This document shows positions 36,278-43,839 of a DNA stretch of 64,000 bases, piece after piece (position 1 is the first letter of the stretch; each line of letters opens with the position of its first letter). Origin of the DNA: an uncultured Bacillaceae bacterium (lineage in GTDB: Bacteria; Bacillota; Bacilli; Bacillales; Caldibacillaceae); NCBI GenBank assembly GCA_937951955.1, contig CALGAD010000161.1, positions 1 through 64,000 on the forward strand, given 5' to 3'. The notes beneath the pieces are model-generated. The model searched no databases and was not told the origin of the DNA. It worked only from the letters and a program-made list of their open reading frames with translations. A program made the position numbers and the translations under genes.

Positions 36278-37393
36278 ATGACTGCAACAAAAGGTCTAGA
36301 AGGGGTAGTTGCTGCAGAAACGAAAATTAGTTCAATCATCGATGATCAGTTAACATATGTCGGCTATGATATCGATGATTTAACGGAAAACGCTTCGTTT
36401 GAAGAAGTCGTTTACCTACTCTGGCACAAACAATTACCAAATCGCCTCGAACTGGAAGACTTCAAATTACAGTTGAACCAAAATGCCACCATTCCACAAG
36501 AACTCATCGATCACCTCAAATCTTATCCGCTGGATAAAGTTCATCCAATGGCAGCTTTACGTACAGCCATATCTTATCTCGCGCTGTTGGATGAAGAGGC
36601 AGATGTGATGGATGAGGAGGCAAATTACCGCAAGGCCATCCGCTTGCAAGCAAAAATCGGTACAATTGTCGCTGCTTTTGCTAGAATAAGAAAGGGATTG
36701 GAGCCGATTGAACCTAGAAAAGATTTAGGCTATGCGGCTAATTTCCTTTATATGTTGAACGGGAAAGAGCCCGATCCAATTGAAGAGGAAGCATTCAATA
36801 AAGCGCTTGTACTGCATGCGGACCATGAATTGAATGCCTCTACCTTTGCGGCCCGGGTTTGCGTGGCAACTTTATCTGATGTCTATTCTGGAATTACGAC
36901 TGCAATCGGTACATTAAAAGGACCATTGCATGGTGGTGCTAATGAACAAGTCATGAGAATGTTAGATGAAATCGGCACGATTGATCGTGTTGAATCTTAT
37001 ATTCAAGATAAATTTACGAAAAAAGAAAAGATCATGGGCTTTGGTCACCGGGTATACCGGAAAGGAGATCCTCGGGCCAAACATTTAAAACAAATGTCGA
37101 AGAAATTAACTGAATTAACCGGAAAGCCGGAGTTATATGAAATGTCCGTAAAAATCGAAGAAATTGTAACGTCAGAAAAGAACATTCCGGCAAACGTGGA
37201 CTTCTATTCGGCCTCGGTTTACCACAGCCTCGGTATTGATACGGATCTATTCACACCAATTTTCGCTGTAAGCCGTACTTCCGGCTGGTTAGCCCATATT
37301 TTAGAACAGTATGCCAACAATCGTTTGATCCGTCCACGGGCTGATTATGTCGGTCCAGGCAAACGCGAATATGTAAAATTAGAAGATCGTTAA
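36278..37393 (+). CDS. citZ: Citrate synthase II
   Basis: Citrate synthase condenses acetyl-CoA and oxaloacetate at the entry of the TCA cycle. The 371-residue protein has the catalytic residues in GPLHGGANEQVM, GFGHRVYRKGDPR and NVDFYSASVY. GGGGAGAGG lies 6 bases before the ATG. icd follows after 88 bases without a terminator. A cre-like site in the leader suggests carbon repression. Confidence 0.96.
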   Translation: MTATKGLEGVVAAETKISSIIDDQLTYVGYDIDDLTENASFEEVVYLLWHKQLPNRLELEDFKLQLNQNATIPQELIDHLKSYPLDKVHPMAALRTAISYLALLDEEADVMDEEANYRKAIRLQAKIGTIVAAFARIRKGLEPIEPRKDLGYAANFLYMLNGKEPDPIEEEAFNKALVLHADHELNASTFAARVCVATLSDVYSGITTAIGTLKGPLHGGANEQVMRMLDEIGTIDRVESYIQDKFTKKEKIMGFGHRVYRKGDPRAKHLKQMSKKLTELTGKPELYEMSVKIEEIVTSEKNIPANVDFYSASVYHSLGIDTDLFTPIFAVSRTSGWLAHILEQYANNRLIRPRADYVGPGKREYVKLEDR

Positions 37394-37481
37394 TTCAGCA
37401 TTTTGCTAAAAAATAGATGAGTAGGGAAAAAGGTTAGGAGATCATTCCTAGCCTTTATTTAAGAAAATGGAGGGGACTAGT

Positions 37482-38753
37482 ATGACACAAGCAGAAAAAA
37501 TAACGGTTAAAAATGGTGAATTACAAGTACCAGATCATCCGATTATTCCGTTTATCGAGGGGGATGGAACCGGTCCGGATATTTGGGCTGCTGCATCCCG
37601 CGTTCTGGATGCCAGTGTTGAAAAAGCTTATGGTGGAAAACGGAAAATTCACTGGAAAGAAGTGTATGCCGGGGAGAAGGCATATAAGAAAACTGGTGAG
37701 TGGCTGCCGCAAGAAACCCTGGATACAATCCGTGAACATATTATTGCGATAAAAGGGCCGCTTACAACACCGGTTGGTGGTGGAATCCGTTCTTTAAACG
37801 TTGCCCTGCGTCAAGAACTCGATTTATTCGTATGTTTGCGCCCGGTTCGTTGGTTTGAAGGGGTTCCTTCCCCTGTGAAACGTCCGCAAGATACGGACAT
37901 GGTTATTTTCCGTGAAAATACGGAAGATATTTATGCCGGAATTGAATATCAAGCAGGAACACCGGAAGTAAAGAAAGTCATCAAATTTTTACAGGAAGAA
38001 ATGGGTGTCAATAAAATCCGTTTCCCGGAAACTTCCGGCATAGGCATTAAGCCAGTTTCCCAAGAAGGTACAGAACGTCTCGTTCGTGCTGCGATTAAAT
38101 ATGCTCTAAGGGAAGGTAGAAAATCTGTTACCCTTGTACACAAAGGAAATATAATGAAATTTACCGAAGGAGCATTCAAGAACTGGGGTTATGAACTAGC
38201 TGAAAGAGAATTCGGCGACAAAGTCTTTACATGGGCAGAGTATGACCGCATCAAGGAAGAACAAGGTGTTGAAGCGGCTAACGAAGCCCAGAAAAAGGCA
38301 GAAGAAGAAGGAAAAATTATTGTCAAAGATGCCATTGCCGATATTTTCCTCCAGCAAATTTTAACGAGACCGCGGGAATTTGATGTTGTCGCTACAATGA
38401 ACTTAAACGGTGACTATATCTCTGATGCTCTAGCGGCCCAGGTTGGCGGTATCGGTATCGCTCCGGGAGCGAACATTAACTATGAAACCGGTCATGCCAT
38501 TTTCGAAGCAACCCACGGAACTGCACCCAAATATGCAGGGCTCGATAAGGTCAACCCGTCATCTGTCATTTTATCCGGTGTCTTGATGTTGCAACACATC
38601 GGCTGGCATGAAGCCGCTGACTTGATCATTAAGGCCATGGAAAAAACAATCAAATCCAAAGTGGTCACCTACGACTTTGCCCGCTTGATGGACGATGCGA
38701 AAGAGGTCAAATGCTCCGAATTCGGTAATGCCTTAATTGAAAATATGGACTAG
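37482..38753 (+). CDS. icd: NADP-dependent isocitrate dehydrogenase
   Basis: The enzyme oxidises isocitrate to 2-oxoglutarate. The 423-residue protein (423 in B. subtilis) has PFIEGDGTGPDIW, the substrate-binding SLNVALRQELDLFVCLRPVR-type core, VIFRENTEDIYAGIEY and ATHGTAPKYAG. An in-frame ATG 15 bases upstream overlaps the ribosome binding site GGAGGGG, so the later one is used. A terminator follows; the mdh gene that usually completes this operon is missing here. Confidence 0.96.
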   Translation: MTQAEKITVKNGELQVPDHPIIPFIEGDGTGPDIWAAASRVLDASVEKAYGGKRKIHWKEVYAGEKAYKKTGEWLPQETLDTIREHIIAIKGPLTTPVGGGIRSLNVALRQELDLFVCLRPVRWFEGVPSPVKRPQDTDMVIFRENTEDIYAGIEYQAGTPEVKKVIKFLQEEMGVNKIRFPETSGIGIKPVSQEGTERLVRAAIKYALREGRKSVTLVHKGNIMKFTEGAFKNWGYELAEREFGDKVFTWAEYDRIKEEQGVEAANEAQKKAEEEGKIIVKDAIADIFLQQILTRPREFDVVATMNLNGDYISDALAAQVGGIGIAPGANINYETGHAIFEATHGTAPKYAGLDKVNPSSVILSGVLMLQHIGWHEAADLIIKAMEKTIKSKVVTYDFARLMDDAKEVKCSEFGNALIENMD

Positions 38754-38768
38754 GATTGAACGAATTTA

Positions 38769-38818
38769 CAAGACAAGCCATAAAGGGACTGTTCCCCAAG
38801 GCTTGTCTTTTATTTTTT
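38769..38818 (+). terminator. Terminator of citZ-icd
   Basis: AAGACAAGCC/GGCTTGTCTT with a 20-base loop is followed by a long T-rich tract. Confidence 0.85.
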
Positions 38819-38881
38819 TATACTCATAAATTAGGAAATAAATACCTTGATAAATAATAGTTGGTGTATTCGTTGTTACAT

Positions 38882-38890
38882 TGATATAAT
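38882..38890 (+). promoter_or_regulatory. Extended -10 promoter of phoPR
   Basis: TGATATAAT lies about 90 bases before the phoP start. No clear -35 box or Pho box repeat was seen. Confidence 0.5.
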
Positions 38891-38978
38891 GAAAAATAGA
38901 ATAATAGTTCTTTAATAAGAATATTACATGTGTTGTATATTCTGGATGGCGGGGAATTTTATTTATGGAGGATGGTTT

Positions 38979-39686
38979 ATGACTACAAAAGTTTTAGTCA
39001 TTGAAGACGAGGAGTCCATTGTTACACTGTTAAAGTATAACCTGACCCGCGCTGGCTATGATGTAATCACCGCCAATGATGGAGAGGAAGGCTATCGAGC
39101 CGCGATTGATGAAAAGCCGGATTTAATCGTACTCGATCTTATGCTTCCGAAAATGGACGGAATTGAAGTTTGCAAAGAATTACGCAAACAACAAATTGAT
39201 ACCCCGATACTTATGTTGACGGCAAAGGATGACGAATTTGATAAAGTTCTCGGATTGGAACTCGGCGCCGATGATTATATGACGAAACCGTTCAGTCCCC
39301 GGGAAGTCGTCGCCCGGGTGAAGGCGATTTTACGGCGGACGAAATTCCGTAATGAAAAAAAAGAAGAGGATGACCTCACAGAAATTCGTGTCGGGGAATT
39401 AAGAATTCTACCGGCGCAATATGAAGTGTACCGCAACGGTGAACTCATCGAATTTACACCGAAGGAATTTGAATTACTCCTTTATTTAGCTCAGAATAAA
39501 GGTCGGGTGTTAACGAGAGACCAATTGTTGAATTCCGTGTGGAATTATGATTTTGTTGGCGATACACGAATCGTCGATGTTCATATCAGTCATTTACGGG
39601 AAAAAATAGAAGTAAATTCCAAAAAACCGCAATATATTAAAACGATTCGTGGTCTTGGATATAAATTTGAGGAGCCCCGTGGATGA
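38979..39686 (+). CDS. phoP: Response regulator PhoP, OmpR family
   Basis: PhoP activates phosphate-starvation genes. The 235-residue protein has a receiver domain (1-120) with phosphoacceptor D53 in VLDLMLPKMDG and K102-region TKPFSPRE, and a C-terminal winged helix (about 135-232) with TPKEFELLLYL and VDVHISHLREKIE. GGAGG lies before the ATG. Its TGA overlaps the phoR ATG. The assignment to PhoP rather than WalR rests on gene order after citZ-icd and before polA. Confidence 0.9.
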   Translation: MTTKVLVIEDEESIVTLLKYNLTRAGYDVITANDGEEGYRAAIDEKPDLIVLDLMLPKMDGIEVCKELRKQQIDTPILMLTAKDDEFDKVLGLELGADDYMTKPFSPREVVARVKAILRRTKFRNEKKEEDDLTEIRVGELRILPAQYEVYRNGELIEFTPKEFELLLYLAQNKGRVLTRDQLLNSVWNYDFVGDTRIVDVHISHLREKIEVNSKKPQYIKTIRGLGYKFEEPRG

Positions 39687-41461
39687 AAACATATCGAAGA
39701 AAATATATCGTTTCCTTTATCATCATCCAATTGATTTTATTGGTCGGTCTCGCTTTATCTGTTGCCCATATGGTCCATTATAATACCACGGTAGTTCAGA
39801 AAAAATCGCTGGACAAAAAAGCGACTTATATCACAGCAATGCTGAATAAGGATGGCCTGTCTGAAGCGACGCAAGAAGAAATCGAACGCCTGGCAGACGG
39901 GCTCGATCTTTTTATCGCCGTGGTGAATAATGAAGGCGATGTTCTTTACGATAGTGGCAAGCTCAATGAAGAAGATGATCTAGCCTTTAGAAAATTTGTT
40001 TCCGAATCTCTGCCGCGTTTGAAAAAGTCAACGGCTAATCGCATTTACAAAACGGATTATCGTTTCTATATTTTAGAAAATATTCCTCTTGCACTAGACG
40101 AAGAAGGCTATCTCGTTGTTTCCACCCCTAAATTCGAATCGGAAACAGCGACTGTCGATATTTTTGCGATTATCTTTGTTTTACTACTGCTCGGTACGAT
40201 TGCTTTATTGTACTTAGGGCGACGCCTCATCAACCAATATACGCAACCGATCGATTCCATTACGAAGGTAGCTGTTGAGTTGACGAAGGGTAATTACTCG
40301 GCACGTATTTATGAGGAACCGAATAACGAGCTAGGGGTTTTGCAAACGACCTTAAACATTTTAGCCCGTAATTTACAAGAAGCAACGAAGGCCCAGGAAA
40401 TCCAGACCGACCGTTTACAAACGATTATCGAAAATATGGGAATGCCTTTAATTTCCATCGATCAACAAGGGATCGTCACATTAGTGAACCGGACGTATAC
40501 AGAAATATTCGGGAAAACGAACGAGGAGTTATACGGGCGTTCATACGTTGATTGTATCGAACACCGGAAAATCCGGAATATTATCGAAGAAGTGTTTATG
40601 ACGGAAAAGGGTGTCCGGAAAGAAGTTAAATTATCGATCGGCATCTGGATGAAACATTTTGAAATTTACGGTGCGCCGATTATCAGTAACGATAATGAGT
40701 GGAAAGGCATTGTTCTTGTCTTTCATGACATAACGGAACTAAAAAAACTGGAGCAAGTGCGCAAAGATTTTGTCGCGAATGTCTCCCACGAATTAAAAAC
40801 ACCGGTTACCTCCATTAAAGGTTTTGCGGAAACATTACTGGATGGGGCGATGAATGAGCGCGAGACCTTGCATTCCTTTTTGCAAATCATTCAAAAGGAA
40901 TCCGATCGTCTGCAGTCGCTCATCTATGACTTGCTCGAATTATCGCGAATCGAAAGGGAAGGGTTTCAGTTAACGATTGAGCGCGTCGATCTTCATCAAA
41001 TTGTTCACGATGTTTTGCATACATTAGAGAAAAATGCCGCGAAAAAACGCATTTCTTTGGCGTATGAAAATGGTCGTTCCTGTATCATTGAGGGCGACCG
41101 GTTGCGGATCCAGCAAATTCTCTTTAATCTAGTAACGAATGCGATATCCTATACACCGCCACGGGGAAAAGTGACCGTAACGCTATCAGAAGAAAATGAT
41201 CATGTCAAACTATCGGTAAATGATACGGGAATCGGTATTGAAAAAGAAGAGATTCCACGAATTTTTGAACGGTTTTATCGAGTCGATAAGGCACGAAGTC
41301 GAAACTCAGGAGGAACCGGATTAGGCCTGGCGATTGTGAAACATTTAGTCGATGCCCATAAAGGAGATATTGTCGTTGATTCCGAATTAGGGAAAGGCTC
41401 CTGTTTCACAGTACTGCTACCTAAAAAGTATCCCCGGTTTAAAGAGTTTACAAAAAATTAA
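39683..41461 (+). CDS. phoR: Sensor histidine kinase PhoR
   Basis: The 592-residue kinase has a membrane segment at about 9-31, an external sensor domain (35-155), a second membrane segment (about 160-180), HAMP (180-235), PAS (245-350), HisKA with H369 in VSHELKTPVTS, and an ATPase domain with NAISYTPP, DTGIGIEKEEIPRIFERFYR and GTGLGLAIVKH. It overlaps phoP by 4 bases (ATGA). A terminator follows. In Bacillus PhoR responds to wall teichoic acid intermediates during phosphate shortage. Confidence 0.92.
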   Translation: MKTYRRKYIVSFIIIQLILLVGLALSVAHMVHYNTTVVQKKSLDKKATYITAMLNKDGLSEATQEEIERLADGLDLFIAVVNNEGDVLYDSGKLNEEDDLAFRKFVSESLPRLKKSTANRIYKTDYRFYILENIPLALDEEGYLVVSTPKFESETATVDIFAIIFVLLLLGTIALLYLGRRLINQYTQPIDSITKVAVELTKGNYSARIYEEPNNELGVLQTTLNILARNLQEATKAQEIQTDRLQTIIENMGMPLISIDQQGIVTLVNRTYTEIFGKTNEELYGRSYVDCIEHRKIRNIIEEVFMTEKGVRKEVKLSIGIWMKHFEIYGAPIISNDNEWKGIVLVFHDITELKKLEQVRKDFVANVSHELKTPVTSIKGFAETLLDGAMNERETLHSFLQIIQKESDRLQSLIYDLLELSRIEREGFQLTIERVDLHQIVHDVLHTLEKNAAKKRISLAYENGRSCIIEGDRLRIQQILFNLVTNAISYTPPRGKVTVTLSEENDHVKLSVNDTGIGIEKEEIPRIFERFYRVDKARSRNSGGTGLGLAIVKHLVDAHKGDIVVDSELGKGSCFTVLLPKKYPRFKEFTKN

Positions 41462-41534
41462 TGGTCAATTTATAATCAGTTAACAATGGACGGGTAATAT
41501 GGAGGATGAAAACCCCGTCATCCAATAATATATG

Positions 41535-41562
41535 GCGAAGCAAATCGATTGCTTCGCTTTTC
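41535..41562 (+). terminator. Terminator of phoPR
   Basis: GCGAAGCAA/TTGCTTCGC with a 5-base loop is followed by TTTT. Confidence 0.85.
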
Positions 41563-41728
41563 CTATTTAGAAACGAAATACCGGTCTTCGATCAACGGAG
41601 ACGATTCTTTGTTTTCTTTCACCTTCAATTTCCAACCTTCATTTACTATACAATCTTCGTTATTTTCAATTCCCTCAGGATGAATGCGTTTTATTATTAA
41701 TATTTTGGAAATTACATTAAAATAAAAC

Positions 41729-41756
41729 TGAAACAATTCCCTTATTGAATCGTATA
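41729..41756 (+). promoter_or_regulatory. Sigma-W promoter of hflK-hflC
   Basis: TGAAAC (41729-41734), exactly 16 bases, then CGTATA (41751-41756) is a perfect match to the sigma-W consensus TGAAAC-N16-CGTA. It lies 38 bases before the hflK start codon in a 333-bp gap that otherwise holds only the phoR terminator and AT-rich sequence. Confidence 0.85.
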
Positions 41757-41794
41757 TACTTAGAGGTAGAGATTCTCGTAGAAAGGAAGATTAT

Positions 41795-42766
41795 ATGATC
41801 AGCCTAAAACAGATTTATACATCGATCGGACTTATGTTAGCGATTGCCATTTTAGGCCTTGTGGCTTTCACGTCCTGGTATACGGTCGATGAATCGGAGC
41901 AGGCCGTTGTATTAACGTTCGGGGATGCAGGCGATCCGATTACCGAACCGGGTTTGAAGTTCAAACTGCCCTGGCCGATTCAAACGGTAGAAAAATTATC
42001 GAAAGAAACGTTTAGCCTCGATTTTAAATACACCCCGGGTGAAGGAAATCAAGGAGACCGCCAGGATACGAAAATGATTACCGGTGATGAAAACATCGTC
42101 ATCGCCGATTTAGTTGTTCAATGGAGAATTACGGATCCGGTTAAGTTTTTATACAATGTCGATGATCCGGAACAGGCACTGTACAATGCGACAAGTGCTT
42201 CGTTAAGAGCGATCATCGGGAATTCGCAAATCGATGAGGCGCTAACAGATGGGCGTGCCGAAATCGAAGCGAATGTACGGGATTTATTAACGAGATTGAT
42301 AGAAGAGTACGATATCGGCATTTCTATAATGAACGTAAAATTGCAAAACGTGGATCTTCCGAATGATGAAGTGCGGGAAGCCTTTACACGCGTAACCGAT
42401 GCTCGGGAAACAATGAATACAAAAATTAATGAAGCGAATAAATATCGGAACCAAAAAATTAACGAAGCAAATGGAGAGAAAGAAGCGATCATAAGACGGG
42501 CTGAAGGTCAGAAAGAAGCCCGGATCCAGCAAGCCCACGGGGATGTCGCCGTGTTTAACAGTTTGTACAACGCCTATCAGAATAATCAGGAAGTGACGAA
42601 AGATCGGCTCATTATTGAAACATTGGAAAAAGTGTTGAAGGATGCCAAAGTGTATATTATGGATGATGATGGTGATACGGTGAAGTATTTTCCGATTCCG
42701 CCACTGACGAATACAGATAGACCGATAGAAGAAGCTCCTGAGGAAGGAAGTGAACAAAATGAGTGA
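41795..42766 (+). CDS. hflK: SPFH-domain protein HflK, FtsH activity modulator
   Basis: HflK and HflC form a membrane cage around the FtsH protease in E. coli and limit its access to membrane substrates. This 323-residue protein has one N-terminal membrane segment (about 8-25), the SPFH/Band 7 domain (about 25-210, with SEQAVVLTFGDA and EPGLKFKLPWPI), a coiled coil rich in Ala/Glu/Arg (about 205-250) and an acidic tail. GAAAGGAAG lies 7 bases before the ATG. It sits between phoR and polA, where B. subtilis as I recall has no such genes, under a sigma-W-type promoter. Confidence 0.9.
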   Translation: MISLKQIYTSIGLMLAIAILGLVAFTSWYTVDESEQAVVLTFGDAGDPITEPGLKFKLPWPIQTVEKLSKETFSLDFKYTPGEGNQGDRQDTKMITGDENIVIADLVVQWRITDPVKFLYNVDDPEQALYNATSASLRAIIGNSQIDEALTDGRAEIEANVRDLLTRLIEEYDIGISIMNVKLQNVDLPNDEVREAFTRVTDARETMNTKINEANKYRNQKINEANGEKEAIIRRAEGQKEARIQQAHGDVAVFNSLYNAYQNNQEVTKDRLIIETLEKVLKDAKVYIMDDDGDTVKYFPIPPLTNTDRPIEEAPEEGSEQNE

Positions 42767-43685
42767 TGTCATCGATATCGATGAAAAAAGAAGGAATTTG
42801 CCTGTAAGAAGATATATCATTTCCGGATTCACGTTGCTGATCATCATGACCGTCCTCTTCCTTGTTATTTCGAATATTTTCATCGTTCGCGAGGGCGAGT
42901 ATAAAGTGGTCCGGCAATTTGGTGAAGTCGTTCGCGTGGAAAGCGAACCGGGGCTCTATTTTAAACTGCCCTTTATCCAATCGGTAACGATGCTGCCTAA
43001 ATATCAGTTAACCTATGACGTTTCGGAATCCGAGATTACCACTCTCGATAAAAAGCGGGTCATCATCGATAACTATGCGATCTGGAAAATTGTCGATCCC
43101 ATTGACCTGATTACGAACGCCCGGACGATTGAAAACGCCGAAGCCCGGATGGATGAGTTCATTTATTCGGTCATCCGGACGCAACTCGGTCAGATGAATT
43201 ACGATGAAATTATCAATGACGAAAAAACGAGCCGGGGTGATTTGAACGAGCGGGTTAAAGAAGAAGTGAATACATTGCTGGAAAAAGATAAATACGGCAT
43301 TCAAGTCGTTGATGTACGGATTAAACGGATTGACTTACCGCCGGATAACGAACAATCCGTTTATACGAGAATGATTTCCGAACGGGAATCGACAGCTCAA
43401 GATTATTTATCAAGAGGGGATGCGCAAGCAAATATTATTCGCGCCGAAACGGATAGAGAGGTAGACATCATGCTTGCCGAGGCCAGGGCGAATGCCGAGC
43501 GGATTCGCGCTGAAGGAGAACAGGAAGCTGCCCGTATCTACAATGAGGCTTTCTCCAAAGACCCGGAATTTTATCAATTGTACCGGACATTAGAATCGTA
43601 TAAACAAGTCATTGATGATGAGACGGTGATTATTCTTCCTTCCGATTCACCATATGCACGACTTTTGCAGGGATTATCTGAATAA
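42759..43685 (+). CDS. hflC: SPFH-domain protein HflC, FtsH activity modulator
   Basis: The 308-residue partner of HflK has a membrane segment at about 19-41, an SPFH domain opening with VREGEYKVVRQFGEV and EPGLYFKLPFIQ, and a helical region (about 220-265) with ERIRAEGEQEAARIYNEAF. Its ATG overlaps the end of hflK by 8 bases, so the two are translationally coupled. An in-frame GTG 9 bases earlier is less well placed relative to AGGAAGG. A terminator follows. Confidence 0.92.
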   Translation: MSDVIDIDEKRRNLPVRRYIISGFTLLIIMTVLFLVISNIFIVREGEYKVVRQFGEVVRVESEPGLYFKLPFIQSVTMLPKYQLTYDVSESEITTLDKKRVIIDNYAIWKIVDPIDLITNARTIENAEARMDEFIYSVIRTQLGQMNYDEIINDEKTSRGDLNERVKEEVNTLLEKDKYGIQVVDVRIKRIDLPPDNEQSVYTRMISERESTAQDYLSRGDAQANIIRAETDREVDIMLAEARANAERIRAEGEQEAARIYNEAFSKDPEFYQLYRTLESYKQVIDDETVIILPSDSPYARLLQGLSE

Positions 43686-43724
43686 TTGTGTTTTGAAAAA
43701 AACTTTCTAAATGTAGATGTTAAA

Positions 43725-43762
43725 GCCGGTTCTAGAATATGGGACCGGCAATTTCTTTTTTT
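43725..43762 (+). terminator. Terminator of hflKC
   Basis: GCCGGTTC/GGACCGGC with a 9-base loop is followed by a T-run at 43755-43762. Confidence 0.75.
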
Positions 43763-43839
43763 ACGGATCACATGATAGAATAAGGAGAGTAAAGAATCGT
43801 AACAGAAATTTTGTTCATGAAGAAACGAGGGGATCGATA

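Noticed and set aside
41506..41700. 64-codon ORF between phoR and hflK.
   Set aside because: It spans the phoR terminator hairpin and has an implausible Phe-rich composition.
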